39,888 bases of DNA, taken from assembly GCF_028293085.1 (NCBI RefSeq), contig NZ_JAQGLC010000391.1, forward strand, positions 1 to 39,888, in the 5' to 3' direction. Shown piece by piece: positions 32,230 to 39,888 of this stretch. The position numbers and the translations under genes were made by a program. How positions within the stretch are numbered: position 1 is the first letter of the stretch; every line of letters begins with the position of its first letter. The notes under the pieces were generated by a model. The model had not been told where the DNA came from, did no database searches, and saw only the letters and a program-made list of their open reading frames with translations. The stretch is from Sphingomonas bacterium. Its GTDB lineage: Bacteria > Pseudomonadota > Alphaproteobacteria > Sphingomonadales > Sphingomonadaceae.

Positions 32230-34002
32230 ATGGCCGACGACGCCGCGGACCAGGGCCTTTCGACGAGGCGCGGCCTTTCCATGGGCCAGAAATATATCGG
32301 CCTGAGCGTGACGCTGCTCGCGTTGATGCTGGCTGCCGCGGTCTATTCCTTCGTCCAGGCCAATAGCGCCAGCGACGAGACGCGGCTGCTGGCCGAGGTG
32401 ATCGAACCGCTCGACCACGAACTGAACGACCTTGCGCAGAACGCCTCCGGCGAGGCGTTGTCGGTCGAGCGGGCGCTGCGTTATGGCGGACCGCAGATCA
32501 ATGATCCGGCGCGTGCCGGCGAGCAGGCGAGCCGGTTCGCGACCTTCTCGGGACGAGTCGGCACCGACCTGTCGCGCCTGGCACGGCATATCGCCGCCTA
32601 TCAGGCAACGGCGCCGCGGACGGATATCGCCGTGGCGTTGAGCCGGCTCGATCTCGAGGTGCAGGCGGTGAAGCGCGAGCATCGGCGCTACAACGCCTCG
32701 GTGACCGCGCTGCTGCGCGCCGGGACCGGCAAGCCCTCGGCGGCGATCCGCGAGCTCGAGGCGCATGCGCAGCAGCAGGAAACGGCGCTGATCGCCGCGA
32801 TCGAGCGGATGACGCTCGAGGCCCAGACGCTGGCGGTGGCGAACGAAGCGCGGGCGAGCAGGACGATGTCACGCTCGCTGCTCGTGTCGCGGGAAAATCT
32901 GGTGCTGGCGATCGCGGCGTTCCTCGCCGGATCGCTGCTGTCGTTCCTGTTCACCCGCCGCATGGTGGGGCGCGTCCACCGCCTGATCCGGGGAACGCAG
33001 GAAGTTCGGCGCGGCAATCTGGAAGTGAGCCTGCCGGCCGTTGCGGGCGACGAGATCGAGCAGCTGACCAACGCCTTTGCGGAGATGATCGGCGAATTGC
33101 GCAGCAAGGCGGCGATGCGGCAGACCTTCGGCCATTATATGGATCCGCGCGTGGTCGACCGGCTGCTGGGCGACGATCGCGCGCTGCTGGAGGCGGGCGA
33201 GCGGCGGACCATGACCGTGTTCTTCTCCGATCTGCAGGAGTTCAGCGCGATCTCGGAAACGCTGACGCCGACCTCTCTGGTCAAGCTGATCAACCGCCAT
33301 CTCTCGCTCGTCTCCGAGCCGATCCGCGAGCATCAGGGGGTGATCGACAAATATATCGGCGACGGCGTGATGGCTTATTGGGGCGAGCCGTTCACCCAGG
33401 GCGATCATGTGCTGAACGCCTGCCGCGCCGCGCTCGCCCAAAGGCGCCAGGCCGACATGCTGCGGGCGGAGCTGCCCGAATTGCTCGGCCTCCGGCGCGG
33501 CGCGCCCGATGTGCATGTCCGGATCGGCCTGGCGACGGGCGATGTCGTCGTCGGCAGCATCGGTTCACCGACCTCGAAATCCTTCACGATCATGGGCGAC
33601 ACGGTCAATATCGCCTCGCGCCTGGAAGGGGCGAACAAGGCCTATGGCACGATGATTCTGGCCGACGAGGCGACGATCGACTGCGTGCGCCCGCAGATCG
33701 AGGCACGCGAACTCGATATCATGGCCGCAGTCGGCAAGAGCGAGCCGGTGCGGATCTTCGAGCTGCTGGGCGAGCGCGGCGACGTGGAGCCCGGCGTACT
33801 GGAGTCGCGCGATGCGTTCGAGGCTGGGCTGGCGGCCTATCGGGCGGGCGACTGGGAGACGGCGACGGCGCGGTTCGGCGAGTGCGGGCGGTTGGCCCCC
33901 GGGGATGTGCCGGCGCGGCTGTTCCTGGAGCGGGTGCGGGTGTTTCGCGCGACGCCGCCCGGGCCGGATTGGGCGGGGGTCTGGGTGAACCAGGTCAAGT
34001 AG
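32230..34002 (+). CDS. Membrane class III adenylate cyclase with HAMP domain
   Basis: Enzyme of 590 aa making cyclic AMP from ATP. Start at 32230 has GAGGGGAC upstream. Order: helix about 18-41, a periplasmic helical sensor of about 180 residues, helix about 222-243, HAMP (about 244-297), cyclase domain (about 325-500), and a TPR-like tail (DAFEAGLAAYRAGDWETATARF). Catalytic residues are complete: metal Asp334 (FFSDLQEFS) and Asp378 (KYIGDGVMA), adenine-selecting Lys374, and transition-state Asn460 and Arg464 (VNIASRLE). The partner of the Lys is Thr453, not Asp, as in class IIIb cyclases. It is followed after 14 bases by an ASCH gene. The stimulus is unknown. Confidence 0.93.
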   Translation: MADDAADQGLSTRRGLSMGQKYIGLSVTLLALMLAAAVYSFVQANSASDETRLLAEVIEPLDHELNDLAQNASGEALSVERALRYGGPQINDPARAGEQASRFATFSGRVGTDLSRLARHIAAYQATAPRTDIAVALSRLDLEVQAVKREHRRYNASVTALLRAGTGKPSAAIRELEAHAQQQETALIAAIERMTLEAQTLAVANEARASRTMSRSLLVSRENLVLAIAAFLAGSLLSFLFTRRMVGRVHRLIRGTQEVRRGNLEVSLPAVAGDEIEQLTNAFAEMIGELRSKAAMRQTFGHYMDPRVVDRLLGDDRALLEAGERRTMTVFFSDLQEFSAISETLTPTSLVKLINRHLSLVSEPIREHQGVIDKYIGDGVMAYWGEPFTQGDHVLNACRAALAQRRQADMLRAELPELLGLRRGAPDVHVRIGLATGDVVVGSIGSPTSKSFTIMGDTVNIASRLEGANKAYGTMILADEATIDCVRPQIEARELDIMAAVGKSEPVRIFELLGERGDVEPGVLESRDAFEAGLAAYRAGDWETATARFGECGRLAPGDVPARLFLERVRVFRATPPGPDWAGVWVNQVK

Positions 34003-34016
34003 CGAGGGGCGGTCCG

Positions 34017-34292
34017 ATGATGTTTGCCAAACAGCTGCGCGCGCCGGTGATGCAGGGCGAGATCACCTGCAGCGTCCGCATCTGGCAAAGCCCGCGGGTG
34101 AAGGTCGGCGGGCGTTATCGGTTGGGACCGGGCGCCATCCATGTGACGTCGATCCGTGAGATCGGCTTTGACGGCATCACCCCCGAACTGGCGCGCCGCT
34201 CGGGATTCCAGGGCGTGATCGACCTGCTGAAGGTGGCGAAGCACGGTGCCGGCCATCACGTCTATCTGGTGGAATTCGAGTATCGGGAGTGA
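34017..34292 (+). CDS. ASCH-domain (PUA-like) protein
   Basis: Protein of 91 aa, starting at ATG 34017 with GAGGGGCGG upstream and only 14 bases after the adenylate cyclase stop, so probably cotranscribed. The sequence SPRVKVGGRYRLGPGAIHVTSIREI then DGITPELARRSGFQGVIDLL matches the ASCH fold, an RNA-binding PUA-like beta-barrel with the typical R-x-G-x-R-Y and ITPELARRSGF segments. ASCH proteins are thought to bind RNA or nucleosides; some are hydrolases of modified nucleosides. Its link to cyclic AMP is only positional. Confidence 0.75.
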   Translation: MMFAKQLRAPVMQGEITCSVRIWQSPRVKVGGRYRLGPGAIHVTSIREIGFDGITPELARRSGFQGVIDLLKVAKHGAGHHVYLVEFEYRE

Positions 34293-34505
34293 GGCGATAC
34301 AGTCCGGTCGGAACAATGGTTTACGGCTGTTTCGCGCCCGATCGGGGTCGTTCGCGAGTTATCGGCCATTGCCCGAAACCAGCCGTTCCTTCTATCGTCG
34401 CGCACGATCATCAATACTGGGTGCGAGGGTCGCCATCAAATTTACAATTTGTCGCCTTTCCCATTGCGCTCGCAGCATGGCGACCTGCACTTTCGGGATG
34501 CACCG

Positions 34506-35213
34506 GTGCTGATAGAATTCGACCATCGGGAATCGGACTCACCCTATATCGAGCGCATATGGCGCAGCCGGAGCCGGCAGGGCGGCTTCTTCCTGTCCAT
34601 GGCCGAGGGCAGCATCGAACTTGTCTTCACCAGACTGCCCGAATTTTCGGCAGCGACGCTGCGGGGTCCCGTGTCCAAAGGTGCCCTTATCGAATGCCCG
34701 CCGAACGGCGAATGGCTGGCCGTCCGATTTCGGCTGGGGACCTATCTGCCCCAGATCCCGACGGCGACATTGATCGATCATCAGAATATGGATTTGCCCC
34801 TGCTTTCCCATGGCCGCTTCTGGCTTTCGGGCCGAGGCTGGGAAATTCCAAGCTATGACAATGCGGAGAATTTCGTTGCACGCCTGGCGCATGCCGGCGT
34901 CATTGCCAGGAGCCATGCAATCGACGCCGCGATCGAAGGCGATAGCGATCGCATGTGCCGGCGCTCCGTCCAGCGCCATTTTCGCCATGTCACCGGCATG
35001 ACGTTCAGCAGCTATCAGCAAATTGAGCGGGCCCGTCATGCGGCAGCCTTGCTGACAGGGGGGAGCTCGGTTCTCGATGCGACATTCGACGCCGGCTATT
35101 TCGATCAGGCGCATCTCACCCGCTCGGTCAAGCACCTGATCGGCACGACACCGGCAAGGCTTGCACGCGAGCGGCCGCAACTGTCGTTCTCATACAAAGA
35201 AAAAGGCGCCTGA
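34506..35213 (+). CDS. AraC-family transcriptional regulator
   Basis: Regulator of about 235 aa. The N-terminal part (about 1-135; IEFDHRESDSPYIERIWRSR, PVSKGALIECPPNGEWLAVRF) is the usual cupin-like ligand domain of small AraC proteins. The C-terminal part is the AraC double helix-turn-helix: SVQRHFRHVTGMTFSSYQQIERARHAA, then GSSVLDATFDAGYFDQAHLTRSVKHLIGTTPARL. The start is uncertain: GTG at 34506 fits homologues best, TTG at 34449 is possible. It precedes a DUF4287 gene and a DoxX-like gene on the same strand, perhaps its targets. Upstream 34293-34505 holds no gene. Confidence 0.87.
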   Translation: MLIEFDHRESDSPYIERIWRSRSRQGGFFLSMAEGSIELVFTRLPEFSAATLRGPVSKGALIECPPNGEWLAVRFRLGTYLPQIPTATLIDHQNMDLPLLSHGRFWLSGRGWEIPSYDNAENFVARLAHAGVIARSHAIDAAIEGDSDRMCRRSVQRHFRHVTGMTFSSYQQIERARHAAALLTGGSSVLDATFDAGYFDQAHLTRSVKHLIGTTPARLARERPQLSFSYKEKGA

Positions 35214-35270
35214 TCGGATAGTCGTGCCGCGCACTCGCCGGGGGCGAGAGCGAATCGAAGGAGCGCGGCC

Positions 35271-35489
35271 ATGAGTTTCCAGGCCTATCTTGACAATATC
35301 GAAGCCAAGACCGGGAAGACTCCGGACCAGTTCCGGCAATGGGGCATCGACCGTGGTTTTTCCACGGGGCAGGGACTTGCGGACGGCGTGAAGGCGGGCG
35401 CCATTGTCGCCGCCCTGAAGGACGAATTCAGCCTCGGTCATGGCCACGCCATGGCGATCGTGGCGGTTCTCAAGGGCAAGAACAGCTAA
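35271..35489 (+). CDS. DUF4287-domain protein
   Basis: Protein of 72 aa with GAAGGAGC at the right distance upstream. The sequence SFQAYLDNIEAKTGKTPDQF, then DGVKAGAIVAALKDEF and LGHGHAMAIVAVLKG, is the DUF4287 pattern of a small helical domain. It is full length for the family and soluble. No activity is known. It sits 57 bases after the AraC regulator and 135 bases before a DoxX-like gene. Confidence 0.9.
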   Translation: MSFQAYLDNIEAKTGKTPDQFRQWGIDRGFSTGQGLADGVKAGAIVAALKDEFSLGHGHAMAIVAVLKGKNS

Positions 35490-35624
35490 AGAGAGGGGCG
35501 CCCCCATCGTTCGGATCCGCTGGATGATTTCCGCCTGCAATCGGGCTCGGCCAGGCGATCATCGCCGCCCGGACCTTTGCTCGGCCGAGCGATGTCCCGC
35601 AACTTCAAGACAAGGAAAGAGACA

Positions 35625-36032
35625 ATGACGAAAAGCAGATTTGGACGCGCAGCCGGCCATGCGATGAGCGGGCTCGTCATCGCCTTCATGCTGCTCGACG
35701 GCGGGATGAAACTGGTCCCGCTGGACGTGGTGATCAAGGCTACCGCCGACCTCGGCTATCCGCCAACGCCCGAGCTGGCGCGGGGACTGGGCGTGGTGGG
35801 GCTGCTGTCCACCGCGCTCTATGCTTTCCCGCGAACGGCGGTGCTCGGCGCAATCCTGCTGACCGCCTATATGGGTGGGGCCGTTGCAACGCATGTGCGC
35901 GTGGGCAGTCCGCTTTTCACCCATATTCTGTTCGGCGTTTATCTCGCCATCCTCGCATGGGGCGGCCTTTTTCTGCGCGACTCCCGGATCAGAAACCTGC
36001 TTCCGCTGACATCGCCACCGGAGCAACGGTGA
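35625..36032 (+). CDS. DoxX-like small membrane protein
   Basis: Inner-membrane protein of 135 aa with four helices; ATG at 35625 follows AAGGAAAGAG. MSGLVIAFMLLDGGMKLVP in the first helix and LGVVGLLSTALYAFPRTAVLGAILLTAYMGGAVATHVRVG match the DoxX_2-like family, in which the last motif GGA.A.H.R is typical. These proteins are often next to small stress or redox genes; function is not established. It follows the AraC and DUF4287 genes and may share their control. Confidence 0.88.
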   Translation: MTKSRFGRAAGHAMSGLVIAFMLLDGGMKLVPLDVVIKATADLGYPPTPELARGLGVVGLLSTALYAFPRTAVLGAILLTAYMGGAVATHVRVGSPLFTHILFGVYLAILAWGGLFLRDSRIRNLLPLTSPPEQR

Positions 36033-36225
36033 CATAGTGGTCGCGCGGTTCACGGCCGCTGACCTGGGAGCAATGGCGCATCAAAGTCCGGTGCCGAAGG
36101 CAGAAAATTACGACGCCTATCTAAAATAGGCTAGCTTTCGGCGCTGTTCAGCCCCGCACTAGATAGTGTCCGCCTTAGAAATCTCGGTACCCTGACGAGC
36201 GCCGGGCCTTGCCTGGACCTTTCCT

Positions 36226-37086
36226 TCAGGCCGCCTTGTCGAGCAATGCCGGCAGGAATTCTTCCATTGCCTGGAGCGGGTGGGGATAGCGGAATTCGTT
36301 GCAGGACATCGGGATCACGATGCCCTCATGGCATCCCGGCACGAAATAATGACCTTCGAAACGGTTCGGATCGCATATGGGGTCGCCCGCGGGATAAACC
36401 GCACCGATCGGGCAATAATTCAGATCGGTGCCGAATACGGCATACAGCGCCATGTCGACAAAGGCCGTGGAATCGATTGAGCCTCGCAGATGCGTATCCT
36501 GGGCGATGACGGCGAAAAGCTGCTGACGCACATAATAGAGCGACGCCATATCCTTCACGACCTGCTTGAATTCATGGCTGCCATCATGGTGCACGACGGT
36601 GGATCGCGGCGCTTCCACCATCATCACCGAGCGCACATAATGGGCCAGATCACCATGGAATAACCGGACGCGTGCCACCGCATCCGGAAACATCCGCCGC
36701 ACGCGCTCATAAGAGAAATGCAGCCTGTTGGGATGGATGTCGATCAGGTCGAGGGTGAAATCCAGGCGGTCCATGCAACCGGCCAGAATGGACGACGAGC
36801 CGCCCATGAAGCAGCCGACTTCGATCACATGATCGAACTCGCCGTTGAAATCGCGCAATGTCCGGACCAGGTCGAAATAATATTGGACCGAGCACTGGTC
36901 TTCATATTGAAGCGGCACCTCGCAGGATCGCTTCCAGATGGCATCGAACAGCCGGTTTCTGCCAAGCAGATGTCGGGCATGGTCCATGGCGCGGTACCCT
37001 CCGCGCAACGGGCATTCGAGCCTTGCGGCAAGGTCGGCGACGTCGGTGACGCTGCGGTCGGGATCAATGAAACTGCCGAAAGTCAT
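36226..37086 (-). CDS. Class I SAM-dependent methyltransferase-like protein
   Basis: Protein of 286 aa. The core motif I is HVIEVGCFMGGSSSILAGC (about residues 86-104), a SAM-binding loop with the E/D-V-G-x-x-x-G-G-S arrangement of Methyltransf_24-type and cephalosporin-hydroxylase-like enzymes. LDLIDIHPN is motif II and VVHHDGSHEFKQV motif IV/V, with the HDGSH sequence giving possible metal ligands. The start at 37086 has no strong ribosome site. It stands alone on the minus strand, flanked by 193- and 254-bp gaps with no further gene. CACTA-GA-TAGTG (near 36155-36170) lies in the downstream gap. Substrate is unknown; a sugar or polyketide is possible. Confidence 0.75.
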   Translation of the reverse strand: MTFGSFIDPDRSVTDVADLAARLECPLRGGYRAMDHARHLLGRNRLFDAIWKRSCEVPLQYEDQCSVQYYFDLVRTLRDFNGEFDHVIEVGCFMGGSSSILAGCMDRLDFTLDLIDIHPNRLHFSYERVRRMFPDAVARVRLFHGDLAHYVRSVMMVEAPRSTVVHHDGSHEFKQVVKDMASLYYVRQQLFAVIAQDTHLRGSIDSTAFVDMALYAVFGTDLNYCPIGAVYPAGDPICDPNRFEGHYFVPGCHEGIVIPMSCNEFRYPHPLQAMEEFLPALLDKAA

Positions 37087-37340
37087 GGTCGCATTCCGCC
37101 CCCGTCATTCATGCCACGATCGGTAAGCAGGCATGGTAAATTCCGGCTTAATGGACGGGATGGCACACCAATGTCGGCCATTTGATTCTGGCGCCCGAAA
37201 GCGGCCGAGCGGGAAGCCATCGATTGCCGTCATTTGCGCGATGCGCAGCGGGTGACTCACCCGAGCGTGCCGACACGCCCCGAAAGATCGAGGTGGCAAG
37301 CGTTGCCGAGCCGACCATCGAGCACCCGACGGGAAGCGCG

Positions 37341-38366
37341 TTACGGCAGCAGCAGCGACGCATCCCCGTACGAATAGAAACGGTAGCCATTTTCAATGGC
37401 GTGAGCGTAAGCGGCTTTCATCCGCTCGCGGCCCATCAGCGCGCTGACCAGCATGAACAAGGTCGATCTGGGCAGATGGAAATTGGTGACGAGCCCGTCC
37501 ACGCCCCTGAACCGATAGCCCGGCGTGATGAAGATCGCGGTGTCGCCCTCGAACGGGCGGATCACATCGTCCTCGCCGGCCGCACTTTCGATCAGGCGCA
37601 GGCTGGTGGTGCCGACGGCGATCACGCGGCCGCCCCTGGCGCGGACCGCGTTGAGCCGGTCGGCGGTGGCGGCGTCGATGCGGCCCCATTCGGCGTGCAT
37701 CCTGTGGGCGTCGGTATCCTCGGCCTTGACCGGCAGGAAGGTGCCTGCGCCGACATGGAGGGTGAGCGTCGCGTGCCCGATCCCGGCGGCGGCGAGGCTT
37801 TCCATCAACCCCGGCGTGAAATGGAGCGCCGCGGTAGGGGCGGCGACCGCCCCTTTTTCCGAGGCGAACATGGTCTGATAATCCTCCGCGTCGCGCGCGT
37901 CGGCGGCGCGGCGGGCGGCGATATAGGGAGGCAGCGGCATGCGGCCGGCGCGATCGAGCAGCAGCTCGACCGGCTCGTCGCCCGCGAAGGTCAATGCGAA
38001 GCTGCCATCCTCGGCGCGGTCGCCGGCGATCGCGGTGACGCCCGCGCCGAAATCGATCGCGTCGCCGTCGCGCAGGCGCCGGGCGTTGCGGATGAAGGCG
38101 CGCCAGCGCCGCGGGCCTTCGCGCTTGTGGAGCGTGGCGCCGATCTTCGCACCCCCTTTTGTGCCCTCGAGCTGGGCCGGGATCACGCGGGTGTCGTTGA
38201 AGACGAGCAGGTCGCCCGCGCGCAGCTGGCCGGGCAGATCGGTGACCGTGCGGTCGCCCGTGGCATCGCCCTCCAGCACCAGCATGCGCGCGGAATCGCG
38301 CGGGCTCGCGGGCCGAAGCGCGATCCGTTCGGGCGGGAGATCGAAGTCGAACAGGTCGACCTTCAT
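37341..38366 (-). CDS. queA: S-adenosylmethionine:tRNA ribosyltransferase-isomerase
   Basis: Enzyme of 341 aa making epoxyqueuosine in tRNA from the ribosyl part of SAM, the step after Tgt. Signatures: [14 protein letters not shown] at the N-terminus, [58 protein letters not shown], and [13 protein letters not shown] [12 protein letters not shown] followed by [15 protein letters not shown] [27 protein letters not shown]. Length and motifs are complete. It is 37 bases downstream of the cyclophilin gene on the same strand. In many alphaproteobacteria tgt follows queA directly; here tgt is 12.6 kb away. Confidence 0.97.
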   Translation of the reverse strand: MKVDLFDFDLPPERIALRPASPRDSARMLVLEGDATGDRTVTDLPGQLRAGDLLVFNDTRVIPAQLEGTKGGAKIGATLHKREGPRRWRAFIRNARRLRDGDAIDFGAGVTAIAGDRAEDGSFALTFAGDEPVELLLDRAGRMPLPPYIAARRAADARDAEDYQTMFASEKGAVAAPTAALHFTPGLMESLAAAGIGHATLTLHVGAGTFLPVKAEDTDAHRMHAEWGRIDAATADRLNAVRARGGRVIAVGTTSLRLIESAAGEDDVIRPFEGDTAIFITPGYRFRGVDGLVTNFHLPRSTLFMLVSALMGRERMKAAYAHAIENGYRFYSYGDASLLLP

Positions 38367-38403
38367 GGGAGCGGCCCCTTTGCCCGCCCGACTGACGCCG
38401 TGA

Positions 38404-39144
38404 CTATTTAGCCGTCGCCTTCGCCGCGGGCTTCTTCGCCGGCGCCGCGGGCTTCGGCTTCACCACCAGCGGCGCGACCGGCTTGCTGCTGTTGTTGCCG
38501 GGCAGGGTCAGCGGGGCATCGAGCGTCGGGGCCGGCGGCGGCGGCGGGGCGACATAAGGCCCGGGATTGTCCGCCGCGATATAGGCGTGGAGGATCCTGG
38601 TGGGGTTCGCCGGCGGCTCGCCGCGCTGGATCGCGTCGACATAGTCCATGCCCGAGAGCACGCGCCCGAAGACGGTATATTTGTGATCGAGGCTGAGCCG
38701 CGGCTGGAAGACGATGAAGAACTGGCTGTTCGCGCTGTCTTCCTTGTCCGCGGTGCGCGCGGCCGAGACGGCGCCGCGGACGTGCGGCAGGAAATTGAAT
38801 TCCGCCTTCATGTCCGGCAGCGTCGATCCGCCGGTGCCGTCGCCCTTCGGATCGCCGCCCTGCGCCATGAAGCCGTCGATCACGCGGTGAAAGGCGAGGC
38901 CATCATAGAAATGCTGGCGCGTGAGCGTCTTCACCCGCTCGACCATCAGCGGCGCCGCATCGGGGCGCAGCCAGATCGTGACGCGGCCGCCATCGGACAG
39001 ATCGAGATAGAGCAGATTCTCCGGATCCGTCGTCGACGGCACCGGCGGACGCCCGCCGACCTTGAGGTCCATGACCTGCGCGGTCGCCGGTCCGGCAAGA
39101 AGAAAGGCGGTCAAACACGCGATCAGGCTGGCAATAAAACGCAT
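38404..39144 (-). CDS. Periplasmic cyclophilin-type peptidyl-prolyl isomerase
   Basis: Isomerase of 246 aa that speeds cis-trans changes at prolines in exported proteins. Start at 39144 begins a signal peptide ending GPATAQ; extension to 39225 lacks support. The cyclophilin domain (about 45-205) has the active-site segment [20 protein letters not shown] (Arg, Phe and Gln of the pocket), [24 protein letters not shown], and FMAQGGD, all canonical. The last 45 residues are a Pro/Lys/Ala tail typical of secreted sphingomonad cyclophilins. It lies between coaD and queA on the same strand. Confidence 0.94.
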   Translation of the reverse strand: MRFIASLIACLTAFLLAGPATAQVMDLKVGGRPPVPSTTDPENLLYLDLSDGGRVTIWLRPDAAPLMVERVKTLTRQHFYDGLAFHRVIDGFMAQGGDPKGDGTGGSTLPDMKAEFNFLPHVRGAVSAARTADKEDSANSQFFIVFQPRLSLDHKYTVFGRVLSGMDYVDAIQRGEPPANPTRILHAYIAADNPGPYVAPPPPPAPTLDAPLTLPGNNSSKPVAPLVVKPKPAAPAKKPAAKATAK

Positions 39145-39282
39145 CACATCCCCGTAAGGCTTTGGCCCGCAAGTGTCGGGCCTAGCGCGCTTAGAGCAAA
39201 TCCCCGCTTGCGCCAAACTGAACATCAGCGCCGGTCATCCGATCCAACCGTGGCGCTCGTGTGGCAAGAAGGACGAAATTCG

Positions 39283-39789
39283 TCAGGAGCCCTTGCGCCC
39301 GACCTTCTCGACCCGCGCCGCGACGTCGATCGCGACGGCGGGCGTCACGAAGCGGTCGATCGGCCCGCCATAGAGCGCGATCTCCTTGACGAGGCGGCTC
39401 GCGATCGGCTGGAGCGAGACGTCGGCCATCAGGAACACCGTCTCGACGCGCGGATTGATCTGCTGGTTCATCCCCGCCATCTGATATTCATATTCGAAAT
39501 CGGCGACGGCGCGCAGCCCCCGCACGATCACCCGCGCGCCCTCGCGCTCGGCGAAATCCATCAGCAGCGAATCGAAGCTGACGACATGGATCTCGCCGCC
39601 GATCTCCGCCACCTCGCGCTGGACCATGGTCATGCGCTCTTCGAGATCGAACATCGGCGATTTGGACGGGTTGGTCGTCACCCCGATGACGAGCCGGTCG
39701 ACCAGCTTCGCGCCGCGCCGGATGATGTCCATATGCCCGAGCGTGACGGGATCGAACGTGCCGGGATAGACTCCGGTGCGGATGGTCAT
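39283..39789 (-). CDS. coaD: Phosphopantetheine adenylyltransferase
   Basis: Enzyme of 168 aa for the penultimate step of coenzyme A synthesis, moving AMP from ATP to 4'-phosphopantetheine. The N-terminal GVYPGTFDPVTLGHMDII contains the T/HxGH nucleotide-binding motif, ARVIVRGLRAVADFEYE is the second family signature, and the end has the expected VSSS/ISSS-type position as LQPIASRLVKEIALYGG. Length is normal. It is first of a coaD-cyclophilin-queA series and lies 11 bases downstream of the next gene at the window edge. Confidence 0.96.
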   Translation of the reverse strand: MTIRTGVYPGTFDPVTLGHMDIIRRGAKLVDRLVIGVTTNPSKSPMFDLEERMTMVQREVAEIGGEIHVVSFDSLLMDFAEREGARVIVRGLRAVADFEYEYQMAGMNQQINPRVETVFLMADVSLQPIASRLVKEIALYGGPIDRFVTPAVAIDVAARVEKVGRKGS

Positions 39790-39800
39790 GGGGAGTCCCT

Positions 39801-39888
39801 CTATCGGTCGCGTTCGAGCGTGTAGCGCGCAATGTCGCGCAGCAGATCGGCCTCGGGTCCATAGCTCTTGAGGTGTTCGATCGCCTGA
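39801..39888 (-). CDS. C-terminus of a probable polyprenyl (farnesyl/geranylgeranyl) diphosphate synthase
   Basis: Only the last 28 residues are visible: QAIEHLKSYGPEADLLRDIA then RYTLERDR. Ending with L-x-x-A-x-Y/F-x-x-x-R-D/N-x and preceded by an A-x-x-x-L repeat is typical of IspA-like prenyl synthases. The position just before coaD also fits sphingomonads. The rest of the gene is beyond the right edge, so the assignment is tentative. Confidence 0.55.
   Translation of the reverse strand, partial: QAIEHLKSYGPEADLLRDIARYTLERDR

Noticed and set aside
39190..39282. TTAGAGC near 39190 as a further copy of the 5019-5120 element
   Set aside because: Only the first few bases match, and no inverted partner is present.

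Overview
The window is a high-GC chromosomal segment that most resembles Sphingomonas or a close relative (Alphaproteobacteria, Sphingomonadales). The basis is two large TonB-dependent receptors, a LacI/GH3/GPH-transporter sugar locus, a TIGR04222-type protein beside a GRDP-like protein, and a polyprenyl synthetase-coaD-cyclophilin-queA gene order. This placement comes from family knowledge, not from a database search. No rRNA, tRNA or CRISPR array was seen.

Region 1 (1-6.5 kb) is a glycan-use locus: an Oar-like TonB-dependent receptor (cut by the left edge) translationally coupled to a LacI regulator, a divergent Tat-exported GH3 beta-glycosidase, and a convergent GPH-type sugar symporter. 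An 18-bp perfect palindrome of LacI-operator type lies between lacI and the GH3 gene. A complex inverted repeat contains the stop codons of both the GH3 and transporter genes.

Region 2 (6.6-17.6 kb) holds mostly envelope and housekeeping genes: a secreted bicupin, a YIP1-like membrane protein, a secreted S9 peptidase, a SleB-like cell-wall hydrolase, a two-module M16 peptidase, a small His/Arg-rich secreted protein, an atypical SDR, an EF-hand protein and a four-helix membrane protein. Most transcription units are separated by strong hairpins.

Region 3 (17.6-24.8 kb) has a complete TonB-dependent receptor, then a GRDP-like/TIGR04222 pair behind a BlaI/MecI-like palindrome, then a tightly packed minus-strand operon tgt - 63-aa membrane protein - GNAT acetyltransferase.

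Region 4 (24.8-37.3 kb) lies between tgt and queA, two queuosine genes that are often neighbours. It looks accessory: a cupin fusion with a charge-switching proline linker, a MarR-GNAT fusion with its own palindrome, an EF-hand/HAD/RlaP-type nucleotidyltransferase operon, an IS1595-family element of about 2.75 kb, a membrane class III adenylate cyclase with a long structured leader, an ASCH protein, an AraC regulator, a DUF4287 protein, a DoxX-like protein and a methyltransferase. The IS1595-type element has matching terminal inverted repeats that enclose the transposase and four passenger genes. Three passengers form an overlapping antisense operon whose last gene runs into the transposase 3' end. 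This is the best candidate for something undescribed.

Region 5 (37.3-39.9 kb) is core: queA, a periplasmic cyclophilin, coaD and the C-terminus of a probable polyprenyl synthetase, all on the minus strand.
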